In this document: piece after piece, positions 5,883-14,717 of the stretch
How positions within the stretch are numbered: the first letter of the stretch is position 1
Layout: every line of letters begins with the position of its first letter
Source: a virus
Direction: 5' to 3' (one strand)
DNA: 24,746 nucleotides
IMG/VR virus record: IMGVR_UViG_3300025771_000175
Location: 1-24,746 of that record
Notes under the pieces: model-generated
The model's input: the letters and a program-made list of their open reading frames with translations, nothing else
Told to the model about the DNA's origin: nothing
The model's database searches: none
Translations under genes and position numbers: made by a program

Positions 5883-6331
5883 AAATTAGTCCAATAGCCT
5901 TTTGGCAATCTGTTTTGTGCTTGCTCTGCAATTGTCGCCCATCTAACATTACCTTTCTCATAATGTCCTAGAGGGTCAATACGATCAATCGTTTTCCCTT
6001 CAGGTCTTAATCCAACTTCTGCAAGAAATTCCTCAAAGCTATTAAATCTAAACTCAACATCTCTATAACAGCGATGATGCCTCGATCCAAGTTTGCATCT
6101 TCTTTTAGCTTTGTAATAGCTGTCGCGCGTTCTTTTAAGTTCTGGATCATTTTTAATGCCAGTTCCTTTTGTTGGGTGAGGCTTATCTTCAAACCTTGTT
6201 TGATTCCGACATGGCTTGCAAAACAATTCTCTGCCTTCACGCTCAGCTTTCCTTACAACATCGCCCCTAGCTAATCTTTCCTGCTTGCATCGAGGGCATA
6301 CTGTTAACACTTTCAAATTGTAGTTCGGCAT
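5879..6331 (-). CDS. HNH-like endonuclease with N-terminal zinc ribbon (possible homing element)
   Basis: The 150-residue protein has a zinc-ribbon-like pair of CxxC motifs (C12/C15 and C38/C41). Its C-terminal half carries the order FNSFEEFLAEVGLRPEG, TIDRIDPLGHYEKGNVRWAT and EQAQNR. That order is typical of free-standing phage HNH-type endonucleases, where IDRID and the GNVRW helix form the beta-beta-alpha metal core. It starts at ATG behind a perfect GGAGG site, so it has its own translation signal. Such genes are often mobile and sit between structural genes. The start lies inside the extended end of the preceding gene, suggesting insertion or decay there. Activity is inferred; a DNA-nicking role in packaging is an alternative, though terminase-linked HNH proteins are usually next to terminase. 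Confidence 0.8.
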   Translation of the reverse strand: MPNYNLKVLTVCPRCKQERLARGDVVRKAEREGRELFCKPCRNQTRFEDKPHPTKGTGIKNDPELKRTRDSYYKAKRRCKLGSRHHRCYRDVEFRFNSFEEFLAEVGLRPEGKTIDRIDPLGHYEKGNVRWATIAEQAQNRLPKGYWTNL

Positions 6332-6653
6332 GGTTGTTACCTCCTGAGAGGATTATACTACCAGTTAGAACTATTATCCACTTAACTTTTGAGGCCCAAA
6401 AAGCCGCAGACATTCTACCCTTGGCTATGTTTCGTCTATGCCGAGCCTTGAATGACTCTCGCCTCTTTCTAGCTGCATCTGACTCGCCCTCTCTCTTAGG
6501 TGAACCAGATACGCCCTGCTGTCCAAAGCGTATTGTCTTTACCTTATCGCCCTCTTTAGCCACAACAACGTGCGACTTAGTGGGGTGACTAGGTGTACGC
6601 TTGGGCTTGTTGTACCCAGATACACCTATTCTTTTAAGTAATGACTTAGACAT
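6267..6653 (-). CDS. Conserved basic phage protein with an apparent frameshifted C-terminal extension
   Basis: Residues 1-92 are basic and contain VSGYNKPKRTPSHPTKSHVV, TIRFGQQGVSGSPKREGES and a RHRRNIAKGRMSAAFWASKVKW end. I recognise this pattern from small phage proteins that normally finish at the KVKW segment; their function is unknown. Here the frame continues for 36 more residues that are unlike the rest (IIVLTGSIILSGG and onward), running through the ribosome site and into the first 65 bases of the HNH gene. Immediately after the TGG codon the DNA reads ATAATAG, so a one-base shift would give TAA TAG. The extension therefore looks like the result of a single-base insertion, natural or from sequencing. 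The ATG overlaps the tail-fibre stop (TAATG). Confidence 0.8.
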   Translation of the reverse strand: MSKSLLKRIGVSGYNKPKRTPSHPTKSHVVVAKEGDKVKTIRFGQQGVSGSPKREGESDAARKRRESFKARHRRNIAKGRMSAAFWASKVKWIIVLTGSIILSGGNNHAELQFESVNSMPSMQAGKIS

Positions 6654-8830
6654 TAGAATGTCAACGCTGTTGTGCTGGTGTACTTGTAACCAGACGAAGT
6701 GTCTGTTCTAAATAAGGCTACTTCATTACCAACAAAATCGGTAAGCCTACAAAAGTTATGGCTTATTTTTTCAACTAACTGATATCTATTAAAGCCAATA
6801 GGCGCATTAACAAGACCACCAGACGCAGTATTATCAGTACTGAAATAAAATGAAGTGCCTTGCGGCAGCGTATTTACATCAATTCCTTTTGCAAGAACCT
6901 GAGAATCTGTAAAATTAGAGTTTCCACGAATCATTAAATGCTTCATATAAAGCGCATTGCCACCACTTGTCTGGGTATCAATTAAATCAATTCCAGCGCC
7001 TTCTGTTCTAACAGAATTGTTAATTAAACTTAACTTAAGTTTATCGGCAATAGATGGCCCTGTAACGGCATCGGCAAGATCAGCAAGAGACCCGCCATAA
7101 AACGAAAATAAAGCTCCAGAGCTTCCAAGGTATCCAAGCTGGTTATTGCTGATTGTTAAATCTAAAAACTCAATATTGTTGTCAATTCCAAGAACAGTAA
7201 AAAACTCTACGTCATAAGTATCAAATCTATCAGTAACAATATTGTCCGAAAACTTAACAGTGCCATTGCTAACCCCAAGCCCATCTTGGAACACAAATCC
7301 AAAGCAATACATATCGCCTTCAAGAATTACGGAGTTGTTTGAAACAATATAAACATTTTCATGTATGGCATAACTTCTTAATGAGCAACCAACAAATATT
7401 GCTTCCTGCCCATAACCAATAGCAGGATTATGAAAAGCAATGTTGTTTGCGCAAATACCGCCGCCAGATTGAAAATCAACATATCTAAAACCATCAACAG
7501 TTTCCATGTTGTTAATTTCAAAATGGTTGTTTGAAACTATGGCGTTGGCGCTTTGAAGTTTAACAAACCTACCTTTGCAGTTATAAAAATAGTTCTCTAC
7601 TATTTTTGGTGAAGCAGTTTGATGTTCCGTTAAAAGTCTATTATATGAGAATACATGAACCCCATCGGCATCCGCGTCACCCACAGGGCTTCCAACGTTT
7701 TCAATATGATTTTGGCTAATAACAGCGCCATGAACAACTTCATACACACCAATGCCAACCGAGGCAATTACGCCTGGGTTTACCTGTGTTCTGGTTACAT
7801 TGTAAACTCTATTACCTATAATTCTTACAGACTCAGCCCCAAGTGCATCGACCCTAATTCCGTAAGTGCTGCTAGTCGTAAAAAGATTATCAAACGCCTC
7901 GCAAAAATTATTTTGAACCGTTAATAACTGAACTGCACTTCCGTCGCAATCAACATGAATACCAGTTCTAGCATATCCGTTGCCGTCAAAATGCAGTCCT
8001 TCTACTGAAAATATATCAATAGCAGAGCCAATGGTAACACTTAACATATCCCCAATTTCAACCGAGTCCATGTCTATTTTTGCCCCATCACCAATAATTG
8101 AAAGATTATCAGTTACAGTGCAAACTATGCTTGAAGTGATCTTATAAGTACCAGTTGGAAAATATACGGTTGTTGCCCCACTGTTTAATGCAGCAGATAT
8201 AAATGCCGTGTCATCCGTTGTGCCATTACCTGTAGCGCCAAAGTCTTTAACAGATACAAACTCTCTCAACTTTGTCTGCACCGTTGTTTCTACTGCGCCA
8301 GCACCGCCAGGAGTATAAGTAACAGCCGATGCGTCAGAAGCGCCACCGCCACCACCGCCCGTTGTTACTGTGACATTACCGCCAGAATCAAAAGATAAAA
8401 CCTTTCCAGCCCTATCTAATGCAGCAGGCAATTCCAAATTTACGCTAGGGCTATCTCCTTCTGGGATAGTTATAACCCTACTAATGCTGTCATTGATTTG
8501 CTGTGATGCAAGCCAGAGACGATCAAAGTCATTGTTAACTTCTTGGGCTAAAAAGTCGCCAGACGTTTGGTAGTCACTTGTTCGTTCAAGCGCCATGTTT
8601 CGATAAATAGTAATTAAATCACCAGCGGTTGCGCCTATGGTTAGGGTTATATTCCCGCCATTTTCAGCACCAACACCAGAAACGGTATAGTTTGTTCCCT
8701 CTGCTAGCAGTACAGAATTTTTCAGAACCGCAACATCTTCCTTTTGAAATATCTCAAAAGTGTACGGAAATACCGTCTGCCCACTGGTTGCAGAATATTG
8801 GTCTCTACTTAGATTGTTTGCTACTGTCAT
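6653..8830 (-). CDS. Tail fibre/spike: T7-type N-terminus with a beta-helix body
   Basis: Residues 1 to about 120 (RDQYSATSGQTVFPYTFEIF, GDLITIYRNMALERTSDYQTSGDF, NNDFDRLWLASQQI) match the N-terminal attachment domain of T7-type tail fibres, which docks on the tail tube. A Gly-rich linker at 158-163 leads to VSVKDFGATGNGTTDDTAF (192-210) and TVYFPTGTYKI, the entrance of pectate-lyase-3-like right-handed beta-helices. The rest (about 250-650) shows the NN-x-F/V spacing of parallel beta-helix turns. Such bodies often degrade or bind capsular polysaccharide, but I cannot identify catalytic residues, so an enzymatic role is uncertain. The start overlaps the stop of the internal virion gene (ATGA). 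Confidence 0.88.
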   Translation of the reverse strand: MTVANNLSRDQYSATSGQTVFPYTFEIFQKEDVAVLKNSVLLAEGTNYTVSGVGAENGGNITLTIGATAGDLITIYRNMALERTSDYQTSGDFLAQEVNNDFDRLWLASQQINDSISRVITIPEGDSPSVNLELPAALDRAGKVLSFDSGGNVTVTTGGGGGGASDASAVTYTPGGAGAVETTVQTKLREFVSVKDFGATGNGTTDDTAFISAALNSGATTVYFPTGTYKITSSIVCTVTDNLSIIGDGAKIDMDSVEIGDMLSVTIGSAIDIFSVEGLHFDGNGYARTGIHVDCDGSAVQLLTVQNNFCEAFDNLFTTSSTYGIRVDALGAESVRIIGNRVYNVTRTQVNPGVIASVGIGVYEVVHGAVISQNHIENVGSPVGDADADGVHVFSYNRLLTEHQTASPKIVENYFYNCKGRFVKLQSANAIVSNNHFEINNMETVDGFRYVDFQSGGGICANNIAFHNPAIGYGQEAIFVGCSLRSYAIHENVYIVSNNSVILEGDMYCFGFVFQDGLGVSNGTVKFSDNIVTDRFDTYDVEFFTVLGIDNNIEFLDLTISNNQLGYLGSSGALFSFYGGSLADLADAVTGPSIADKLKLSLINNSVRTEGAGIDLIDTQTSGGNALYMKHLMIRGNSNFTDSQVLAKGIDVNTLPQGTSFYFSTDNTASGGLVNAPIGFNRYQLVEKISHNFCRLTDFVGNEVALFRTDTSSGYKYTSTTALTF

Positions 8831-11800
8831 AAGTCACCCACCTTTTCTTCTATTGTATCAAAACCTTGTCTAATAAACGTCAAGTTTTGGTACGGTATTA
8901 AACGTCTAAGGGCTCTCGTATCAGATTCACCCCAACCATCTTCTGCTAGTCCAGCATTTGCTACTCGCAACGAAGTATCCAATAAACTACCAACAGTAGG
9001 CCCAAGCAAATTTTCAGACATACTTCTTGAAACAAATCGTGCCGCGCCTCTTTCAATTCCAAGCAAAGGCCTTAGTCCAAAGTTATTGCTAGATAGTTTT
9101 TCTAACGTATTGTTGATTTCCATTAGGCTTCCAAGAACACCAGCCCTATCTATTCCCTCTACAATTAACTCTACAGGGTCATCAGATATTTCTCGCTTTG
9201 CGTCCCATTGCTTAAACGCGTATGCCATTGTTCCAATGCTAGTTAACATCAATACGCCAGCCATCGCATTATGATCTTGCCCTTGAAGTGCGCCAATCAA
9301 CATTCTTTGTGTGGAAGCAAACATAAACGAACGGAATTGAAATATTGTCTTGCCTAGCTCGCTAGACATAAACAATGGTTTTTCTTGCCCTGGAACAACA
9401 ATTACTCGATCAGATTCTTTTCTAATTGCTGCCGCCCACATCTCATAAAGAGCAGGTGAGTCCCAGTTTTTAGCATTAGATATCCACACGCCATCTACTT
9501 TTTCAGCGTGCTTTTTTAGCTGTCTAGCAATGTTTTCAGCGTTGGCGTTATCAATACCCAGCCGAGCAAGGCGTTTGTCAATTTTGCCTTTTAGTAAATC
9601 GTCGATAACACCGTTCTGCATTGTTACTGCGTGAAGTTGTTTAACACCAGCCGTCCAATAATCCATTAAATTGATTCGACCAAAGTTATCAGTCATAGAC
9701 TGTAATCCACGCTCAAATGCTGTGCCTGGCTGTGTATAGTCAACAATATCAGCAATAATTTGAGATCGACCACCCATTAAAGCGTCAATGCCAACACCGT
9801 ATCTTTTGGCTTCTGCGGCAGAAACTTTAAATGTTTTTAAATTTTTAGCTAATGGCAATAAGCCTTTTGAGAATGTCCTAGCAACACCCTCTGCCATAAA
9901 GATTCTGGCAACGTCTGGAACGGATGAGGCGACAATGCCACCCATAAATCTAAGATAATTAAGATTTCTTGACACGCGGCCAGCACGAACCCAGATGTTA
10001 TTAGGGTCAATATCACCATACACGCCACGAATTCTATCTCTCATGGCGGCAAGGTCTTTAATATCTGCGTCATACGCCGCTACTAATGCAAGGCGCTCTT
10101 TTTCAGTTTTGGCATTATCTAAAGCGGTTTTATGCCACGTTTCTATTTCTTTAAAAGCATCGGTCATTCCAACATCGCCAAACTTTTTGGTAAGCTCTAA
10201 GTCGGCGGCAGTCTGTCGAAGATACATACGCCCCAAGTCTTCAATATTGTTATCCATGAATTTCTCTACCATATTATCTGGTATCTGAAATACACGAGAC
10301 TTTAGCGGCCCCCTTAGACCACTAGCACCATTGAGACCTCCAGACTTTGAACCTTCACCCATTTTCCAATCATAGGGAAGTTTGCCATCTGGCGTACCCA
10401 TAATCCTCTGGGCTATCTGTCTAGCGATATCTTCATAGTCAAAATCTTCAAGCTCTTTAGCTTCTTTAAACTCTGCCTTATCAATAATAGCTTGTAGCTT
10501 TGTTCGTTCGGCTCCAGTTGCGTCAACAATCTTTATTCTTGCATCTTGGGCTTTAGCAAATAGATTTAGGTCTTCGTCTTTTAACCACCTAGACACTACT
10601 TTTACAAAGTCTGGAAGCTCTGCCGCCACTTTGTTTTTGTTCCATCTGCGGTTTAAATAATTAACAGCGGTAGTAACATCAACGTCTTCAGGCAACAACT
10701 TAGTTTCAATCAACTCATTTTTAATAGGATCGTACAATTCTTTTTGCCAAGCCTTAGCTGCCGCCTCAACTTCTGGAATATCGTGACGACCCTCGCGTAT
10801 GGCTGTAGAAACCGCCTCATTGAACTGCAAGCGCTTCATAGTACCTTTGCCCTTGTTGCGCTTCCTGTACGCCCTAAACGCGTCTGTATGCGACTGCAAG
10901 GCGGCATTGTAGTAGCCATCTTTAATCTTTGTTAAGCTCTCTGCCGCAGTCATAGATGGCCCGTCCATCTTGTATGGATTCTCAGCCAACATATTAGCAA
11001 TTCGTCTTGTCTCTGGATTTGCGCTAGTAAGGGTTCTTGATAGCGGATCAAAGCCCAAAGCCTTAGCTAAAAACTTTCCAGTTTTCCCAGATACCTGCTG
11101 ACCATTTGCTACTTGAGCAGCGCCCACGCTTAACTGCTCTGGAGTTATGCCCTCTGCCTCTGCTTCTGCTTTTATTTTTTCAGATTGAAAATCAAAAACA
11201 GTATCTTCGCCTCTAGCAATCTTTGGCTCCACATTCATAGAGCGTTCGATTTCTTCTAGTTGCGATTTGTTAATGTATCGGTTTAGTTGATTTGCCCCTA
11301 CACCAATGGCGCTACCAAGTAAAAACGATGCGCCAACATTGATAGCAGACTCACCTATGGTGCGCTCTAATTGTGTAGCGTGCAGTGCCGCCTCTGTAAC
11401 CGCAGAACTAGCAGAAGAAATAGAGCCAGTAATAATACCAGCGCTTAAAATAGAGTTGCCTGCCTTGTAGGTTTTAGCAACCGCGCCACCTATAGGGATT
11501 AGGTTAATTGGGTCAGCAATAGCTACGCCAGCACCAATTACAAACGACATAGCGCCGCCCTTTCGGATAGTTTCTCTATCTGCCTTTTCTTTAGCAGATT
11601 GTCTACGCAAAGCATCTATCTCATCGACTGTATCGGCAAGAGCAGCATTGCTAACAAAAACGTCGTCTAGCGCTTCTTCTTCAGTAAGATAGTCAAATGG
11701 ATTAAATGAGCGATCATCAACCCGTTTAGGCAACCCTTCTTCTTGGGCTAAAAACGAGCCTATTGTGTTTTCCTGTCTCCATAAAGCAGATGCAAGCTCA

Positions 11801-11889
11801 GACACCGTAGGCTTGTCTGGCTCGGTTTCAGCTAGGTTAACCAGTTTATTTTTTAAAACTGCGTCTTCTGGAGAAGAAACAAAAGGCAT
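8827..11889 (-). CDS. Large internal virion protein (T7 gp16-like position, DNA ejection)
   Basis: At 1020 residues this is the largest gene in the window, in the place held by the third internal virion protein of T7-like phages. It has an N-terminal acidic part, hydrophobic Gly/Ala-rich stretches at about 110-125 and 145-200 (MSFVIGAGVAIADPINLIPI, SFLLGSAIGVGANQLN) that could insert into a membrane, and long helical regions. Near residue 850 is FQFRSFMFASTQRMLIGAL followed by another hydrophobic stretch; this late region I associate with large ejection proteins of podoviruses. I see no lytic transglycosylase domain at the N-terminus, unlike T7 gp16. It presumably leaves the capsid at infection and forms part of a channel for DNA entry. 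Role is inferred mainly from position, size and composition. Confidence 0.8.
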   Translation of the reverse strand: MPFVSSPEDAVLKNKLVNLAETEPDKPTVSELASALWRQENTIGSFLAQEEGLPKRVDDRSFNPFDYLTEEEALDDVFVSNAALADTVDEIDALRRQSAKEKADRETIRKGGAMSFVIGAGVAIADPINLIPIGGAVAKTYKAGNSILSAGIITGSISSASSAVTEAALHATQLERTIGESAINVGASFLLGSAIGVGANQLNRYINKSQLEEIERSMNVEPKIARGEDTVFDFQSEKIKAEAEAEGITPEQLSVGAAQVANGQQVSGKTGKFLAKALGFDPLSRTLTSANPETRRIANMLAENPYKMDGPSMTAAESLTKIKDGYYNAALQSHTDAFRAYRKRNKGKGTMKRLQFNEAVSTAIREGRHDIPEVEAAAKAWQKELYDPIKNELIETKLLPEDVDVTTAVNYLNRRWNKNKVAAELPDFVKVVSRWLKDEDLNLFAKAQDARIKIVDATGAERTKLQAIIDKAEFKEAKELEDFDYEDIARQIAQRIMGTPDGKLPYDWKMGEGSKSGGLNGASGLRGPLKSRVFQIPDNMVEKFMDNNIEDLGRMYLRQTAADLELTKKFGDVGMTDAFKEIETWHKTALDNAKTEKERLALVAAYDADIKDLAAMRDRIRGVYGDIDPNNIWVRAGRVSRNLNYLRFMGGIVASSVPDVARIFMAEGVARTFSKGLLPLAKNLKTFKVSAAEAKRYGVGIDALMGGRSQIIADIVDYTQPGTAFERGLQSMTDNFGRINLMDYWTAGVKQLHAVTMQNGVIDDLLKGKIDKRLARLGIDNANAENIARQLKKHAEKVDGVWISNAKNWDSPALYEMWAAAIRKESDRVIVVPGQEKPLFMSSELGKTIFQFRSFMFASTQRMLIGALQGQDHNAMAGVLMLTSIGTMAYAFKQWDAKREISDDPVELIVEGIDRAGVLGSLMEINNTLEKLSSNNFGLRPLLGIERGAARFVSRSMSENLLGPTVGSLLDTSLRVANAGLAEDGWGESDTRALRRLIPYQNLTFIRQGFDTIEEKVGDL

Positions 11890-14267
11890 TATTGGTTTTC
11901 CTCACGAATTTTTCGTCTTAACCTTTCTTCTTCTTTGCGTCTCTTTTCGGTTGACTCTTGAAGGGCGGCACGCTGAGACTTGCCTTTCTTCGATATCACC
12001 TCGCCAACCTGACTAATAAGACCTAATGCCGCACGCTGTGGCGTTGTTGCCATAACAAGACCCCTTTCAACTAGGTCTGCATAGTCTTCATAAACGGTAA
12101 CATCTTTGTATATTTCAGATGCTGGTTTTACCTTGGTTCGAACGCGCTCTGGTTTAACGCCTGTTTCTTCTTCAATAATTCTATCAATTCGAGATTGCTC
12201 TAGCTTTTGTTGCGCAGGGGTTAAGGCTCTTTTTTCCTCTATCCTTGCTCTAGCTTCTTCCAACTTTCTTTGTCTTGCCGCATCAACATCTGGCATAAAA
12301 TATTCATTAGTAGTTTGAATGATTCCATTCTCATCTATAAATGATATTTTGTACATCGGCTTGCCTTCAGATGCAGTTCTGGCAGTTACATCGTCGCTTA
12401 ACAGCATGATGCTATCTGGGTCAATGTCCCCATAAATATCCGAGCCTTGAGACAAGCCAGCTATTATTTCTTCTCTCATGTACTCAATGTCACCGCTAAT
12501 AGCGTAATACTGCTCTGGCGGGTACATCATTGGCCCAAATGCAGAGTCAGAATAATTGGTATTCAAGAATTTTTCGGCTTGCTCTTGAGCGGTATCTTTA
12601 TCTGCGCCATTTGTAAAATACGCTTCAAACACGGTTTGATACTGCTGGACTGCCAGCCCCATAGATATAGGGCTAACGTCACCCACGATATCTTTTGTCC
12701 ACTGGCTATATTTTTCTGGATACTTTTCTTTTTTAATTTCAGCTTGTCTTTGGCTAATTCGTGCTTGATCCATTTCGCCACCAAGGTACTGCTTGCTAAG
12801 GTCATACGCCTTTTCTGGCGACATAACACTCATTAAACGAACCATGTTAGTGGCAAAGATTTTGGCCGACGGAGGAACCATTGCGTCAAACATTCCAGGA
12901 ATTTCATCAACCCGATCAACAAGCATAGCTGCTTCAGTAATTAATGCTGGGTCTCCAGACGATATAAACTGGTTTACCTGCCTCTTAATTTTGCTTGGAA
13001 CCATACGTGTAGCGCTAATGTAATTAGCTTGCACAAGTGACTTGTTTTCTACGCCTTCTAACTGCGGCTCTAATATGTCTTCGTAGTATTCATCAATACC
13101 TTTTTGCTCAACTACAACGCTAGAGTCTCCCTTAATCCTATCGGAAACATCTAGTATTCGACGATTCTTGTCTAGCGTTTTGCCTTGATTAGAGTAAACC
13201 CTATTAATGATAGACGTTCTTTCATCGCCAGTAATATCTTCGTTTTTAAATAAACGGTTAGCGTCTGCGATAATTTCATCGCCTGGTCGAAGGTTGTTTG
13301 CTGCCGCAATCTCTAGGTTAGATACTTCTAACGCAATTTCAGAGCTTCTTTGAGATGCCTCTTTTGCAACCGCTATACGAACATCATTAACTCGAACATC
13401 AATCTTTTGCTCTAACGCGCGCTTTTCATCTGGAGTTAAGTCTTCAAAAAAATCTAGCTCCCTTAGATCAGATAGGAACTTTTCACCTTTAGCAAGTCTT
13501 GTTGTTAAGGCCTCATCTTCATTAAAAACTATTCGGTCAATTTCACCCAAATAAATTTCTTCTGCAACATTCTTGCTCAAATTATCTAGGCGAGTCTTAG
13601 CTTCCGCTGGATCAACAAATGCCCCAACTTCTTCTATTCTTTTGTATAGCCTAGCCTCTAGCGCCTGTTGCTTCTCGGTATCATTGTTTCTAGCGGCATA
13701 AAGAATTTCATTCTCTAGCGAATCTAACTCAGACCGAACATCAGTTAAATTTTTCTGAAAAGTGCGATCAACAAAAGACTTTTTTAAGTCTCTTTCACGA
13801 AAGTAAATGTCTTGCTCTAACTGAGGCAGTATTTCTGCCTGTATTTCTGGTGGAAGCCCTTTGATTAAGCCAACTTGATACGCATCTGCTTTTTCTTTGT
13901 ATGCCGCTGGATCATCTTTAAACTCAACAGCAAGCTCATCTAGCCGTCGCTTTGCATCTAAAGCAATGCCAGACTTATAAGAATTAATTGCGGACTCATT
14001 AAATGCTTGCCCGTAATAAGTAGTATCTTCTTGTAGCTCTGGCGCAATGATATTTCCTTCTTCATCGCGCTCAACTTTAGCACCAGCTAAAGCACCTGCC
14101 TTAGACGCCTTATCTGCTCGCTCCTGTAATGCAACCTGCCCAAACTGCGAAGCCGCTTCGCCAACTTGATCGGCAAGACCTGCAAGTGCCTGAAAGCGTT
14201 TGGCAGTAGAAAAGTCTGGGCCTGTTGCCTCAAATCGACCGTAATAATCTATTTTCTTAATTGCCAT
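11889..14267 (-). CDS. Internal virion protein (T7 gp15-like position)
   Basis: The 792-residue protein starts MAIKKIDYYGRFEATGPDFS, is very rich in Glu, Lys, Ala and Gln, and is predicted to be mostly helical. Likely coiled coils lie at about 150-370 and over the C-terminal 90 residues, the latter ending in a Lys/Arg/Glu-rich tail. No catalytic motif is visible. Size, helicity and its place between the small gp14-like and the large gp16-like gene fit the middle internal core protein, which in T7 assembles into the periplasmic part of the ejection channel. The ATG has an AAGGAA ribosome site, three bases after the previous stop. Sequence identity to T7 gp15 is not evident by eye. Confidence 0.75.
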   Translation of the reverse strand: MAIKKIDYYGRFEATGPDFSTAKRFQALAGLADQVGEAASQFGQVALQERADKASKAGALAGAKVERDEEGNIIAPELQEDTTYYGQAFNESAINSYKSGIALDAKRRLDELAVEFKDDPAAYKEKADAYQVGLIKGLPPEIQAEILPQLEQDIYFRERDLKKSFVDRTFQKNLTDVRSELDSLENEILYAARNNDTEKQQALEARLYKRIEEVGAFVDPAEAKTRLDNLSKNVAEEIYLGEIDRIVFNEDEALTTRLAKGEKFLSDLRELDFFEDLTPDEKRALEQKIDVRVNDVRIAVAKEASQRSSEIALEVSNLEIAAANNLRPGDEIIADANRLFKNEDITGDERTSIINRVYSNQGKTLDKNRRILDVSDRIKGDSSVVVEQKGIDEYYEDILEPQLEGVENKSLVQANYISATRMVPSKIKRQVNQFISSGDPALITEAAMLVDRVDEIPGMFDAMVPPSAKIFATNMVRLMSVMSPEKAYDLSKQYLGGEMDQARISQRQAEIKKEKYPEKYSQWTKDIVGDVSPISMGLAVQQYQTVFEAYFTNGADKDTAQEQAEKFLNTNYSDSAFGPMMYPPEQYYAISGDIEYMREEIIAGLSQGSDIYGDIDPDSIMLLSDDVTARTASEGKPMYKISFIDENGIIQTTNEYFMPDVDAARQRKLEEARARIEEKRALTPAQQKLEQSRIDRIIEEETGVKPERVRTKVKPASEIYKDVTVYEDYADLVERGLVMATTPQRAALGLISQVGEVISKKGKSQRAALQESTEKRRKEEERLRRKIREENQ

Positions 14268-14270
14268 TAA

Positions 14271-14717
14271 TTATTCCTTAGCAGGAGTTTGACTTTGCAC
14301 ATAGCCCTGATATGCGCCAGCAATTTGTGTTCCAGTCTGCAACAATGTTGATGCTGCCTGTAGCTTTCCTGTTCGTGCCGCCTCAGAGCCTTGCCGTCGC
14401 AACTGTGCTTGTCTTAATTTGTCAGTAAGGCTAATAGCCCCCTCACTTATTCCAACTTGTTTAGCGCTTGCTAGGGCTATGCTTGCTGGAGTGCCTTCAC
14501 CTGCAAGACCAGACTGCCCCATGCCAACCATGTTAGACGCGAGCGCTCGGTTTAGCTCTTGTCGTCTTTGTAACTCACGGCTTTGTGCCGCCAGCTTCTC
14601 TTGCTCGGCTTGACGTTTAAGCTCATCTTCTTGCACCCTACCAGAAATATAAGAAGCCCTAGCAGATACACTGCCAGATGCCGCAGCCAAAATTGCAAAT
14701 ATAGTAAACGGGTCCAT
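14271..14717 (-). CDS. Small internal virion protein (T7 gp14-like position)
   Basis: The 148-residue protein begins with a hydrophobic segment (FTIFAILAAASGSVSA, residues 4-19). A strongly helical charged region follows (GRVQEDELKRQAEQEKLAAQ), then Gly/Ala/Ser-rich sequence with MVGMGQSGLAGEGTPASIAL, and a second Ala/Gln-rich helix at the end. This matches the pattern of the first internal virion protein in podoviruses, the one that inserts in the outer membrane during ejection. It lies directly after tail tubular protein B with a TAATG overlap, as in T7-like gene order. The call rests on composition and position. Confidence 0.8.
   Translation of the reverse strand: MDPFTIFAILAAASGSVSARASYISGRVQEDELKRQAEQEKLAAQSRELQRRQELNRALASNMVGMGQSGLAGEGTPASIALASAKQVGISEGAISLTDKLRQAQLRRQGSEAARTGKLQAASTLLQTGTQIAGAYQGYVQSQTPAKE

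Noticed and set aside
6007-6240. Minus-strand frame of 77 codons inside the HNH gene
   Set aside because: It is in another frame of the HNH coding region, which has clear motifs and its own ribosome site.
12447-12836. Plus-strand open frame of 129 codons, hydrophobic and Cys/His-rich
   Set aside because: It is antisense to the helical internal virion protein; the composition reflects reversed Glu/Lys/Ala codons.
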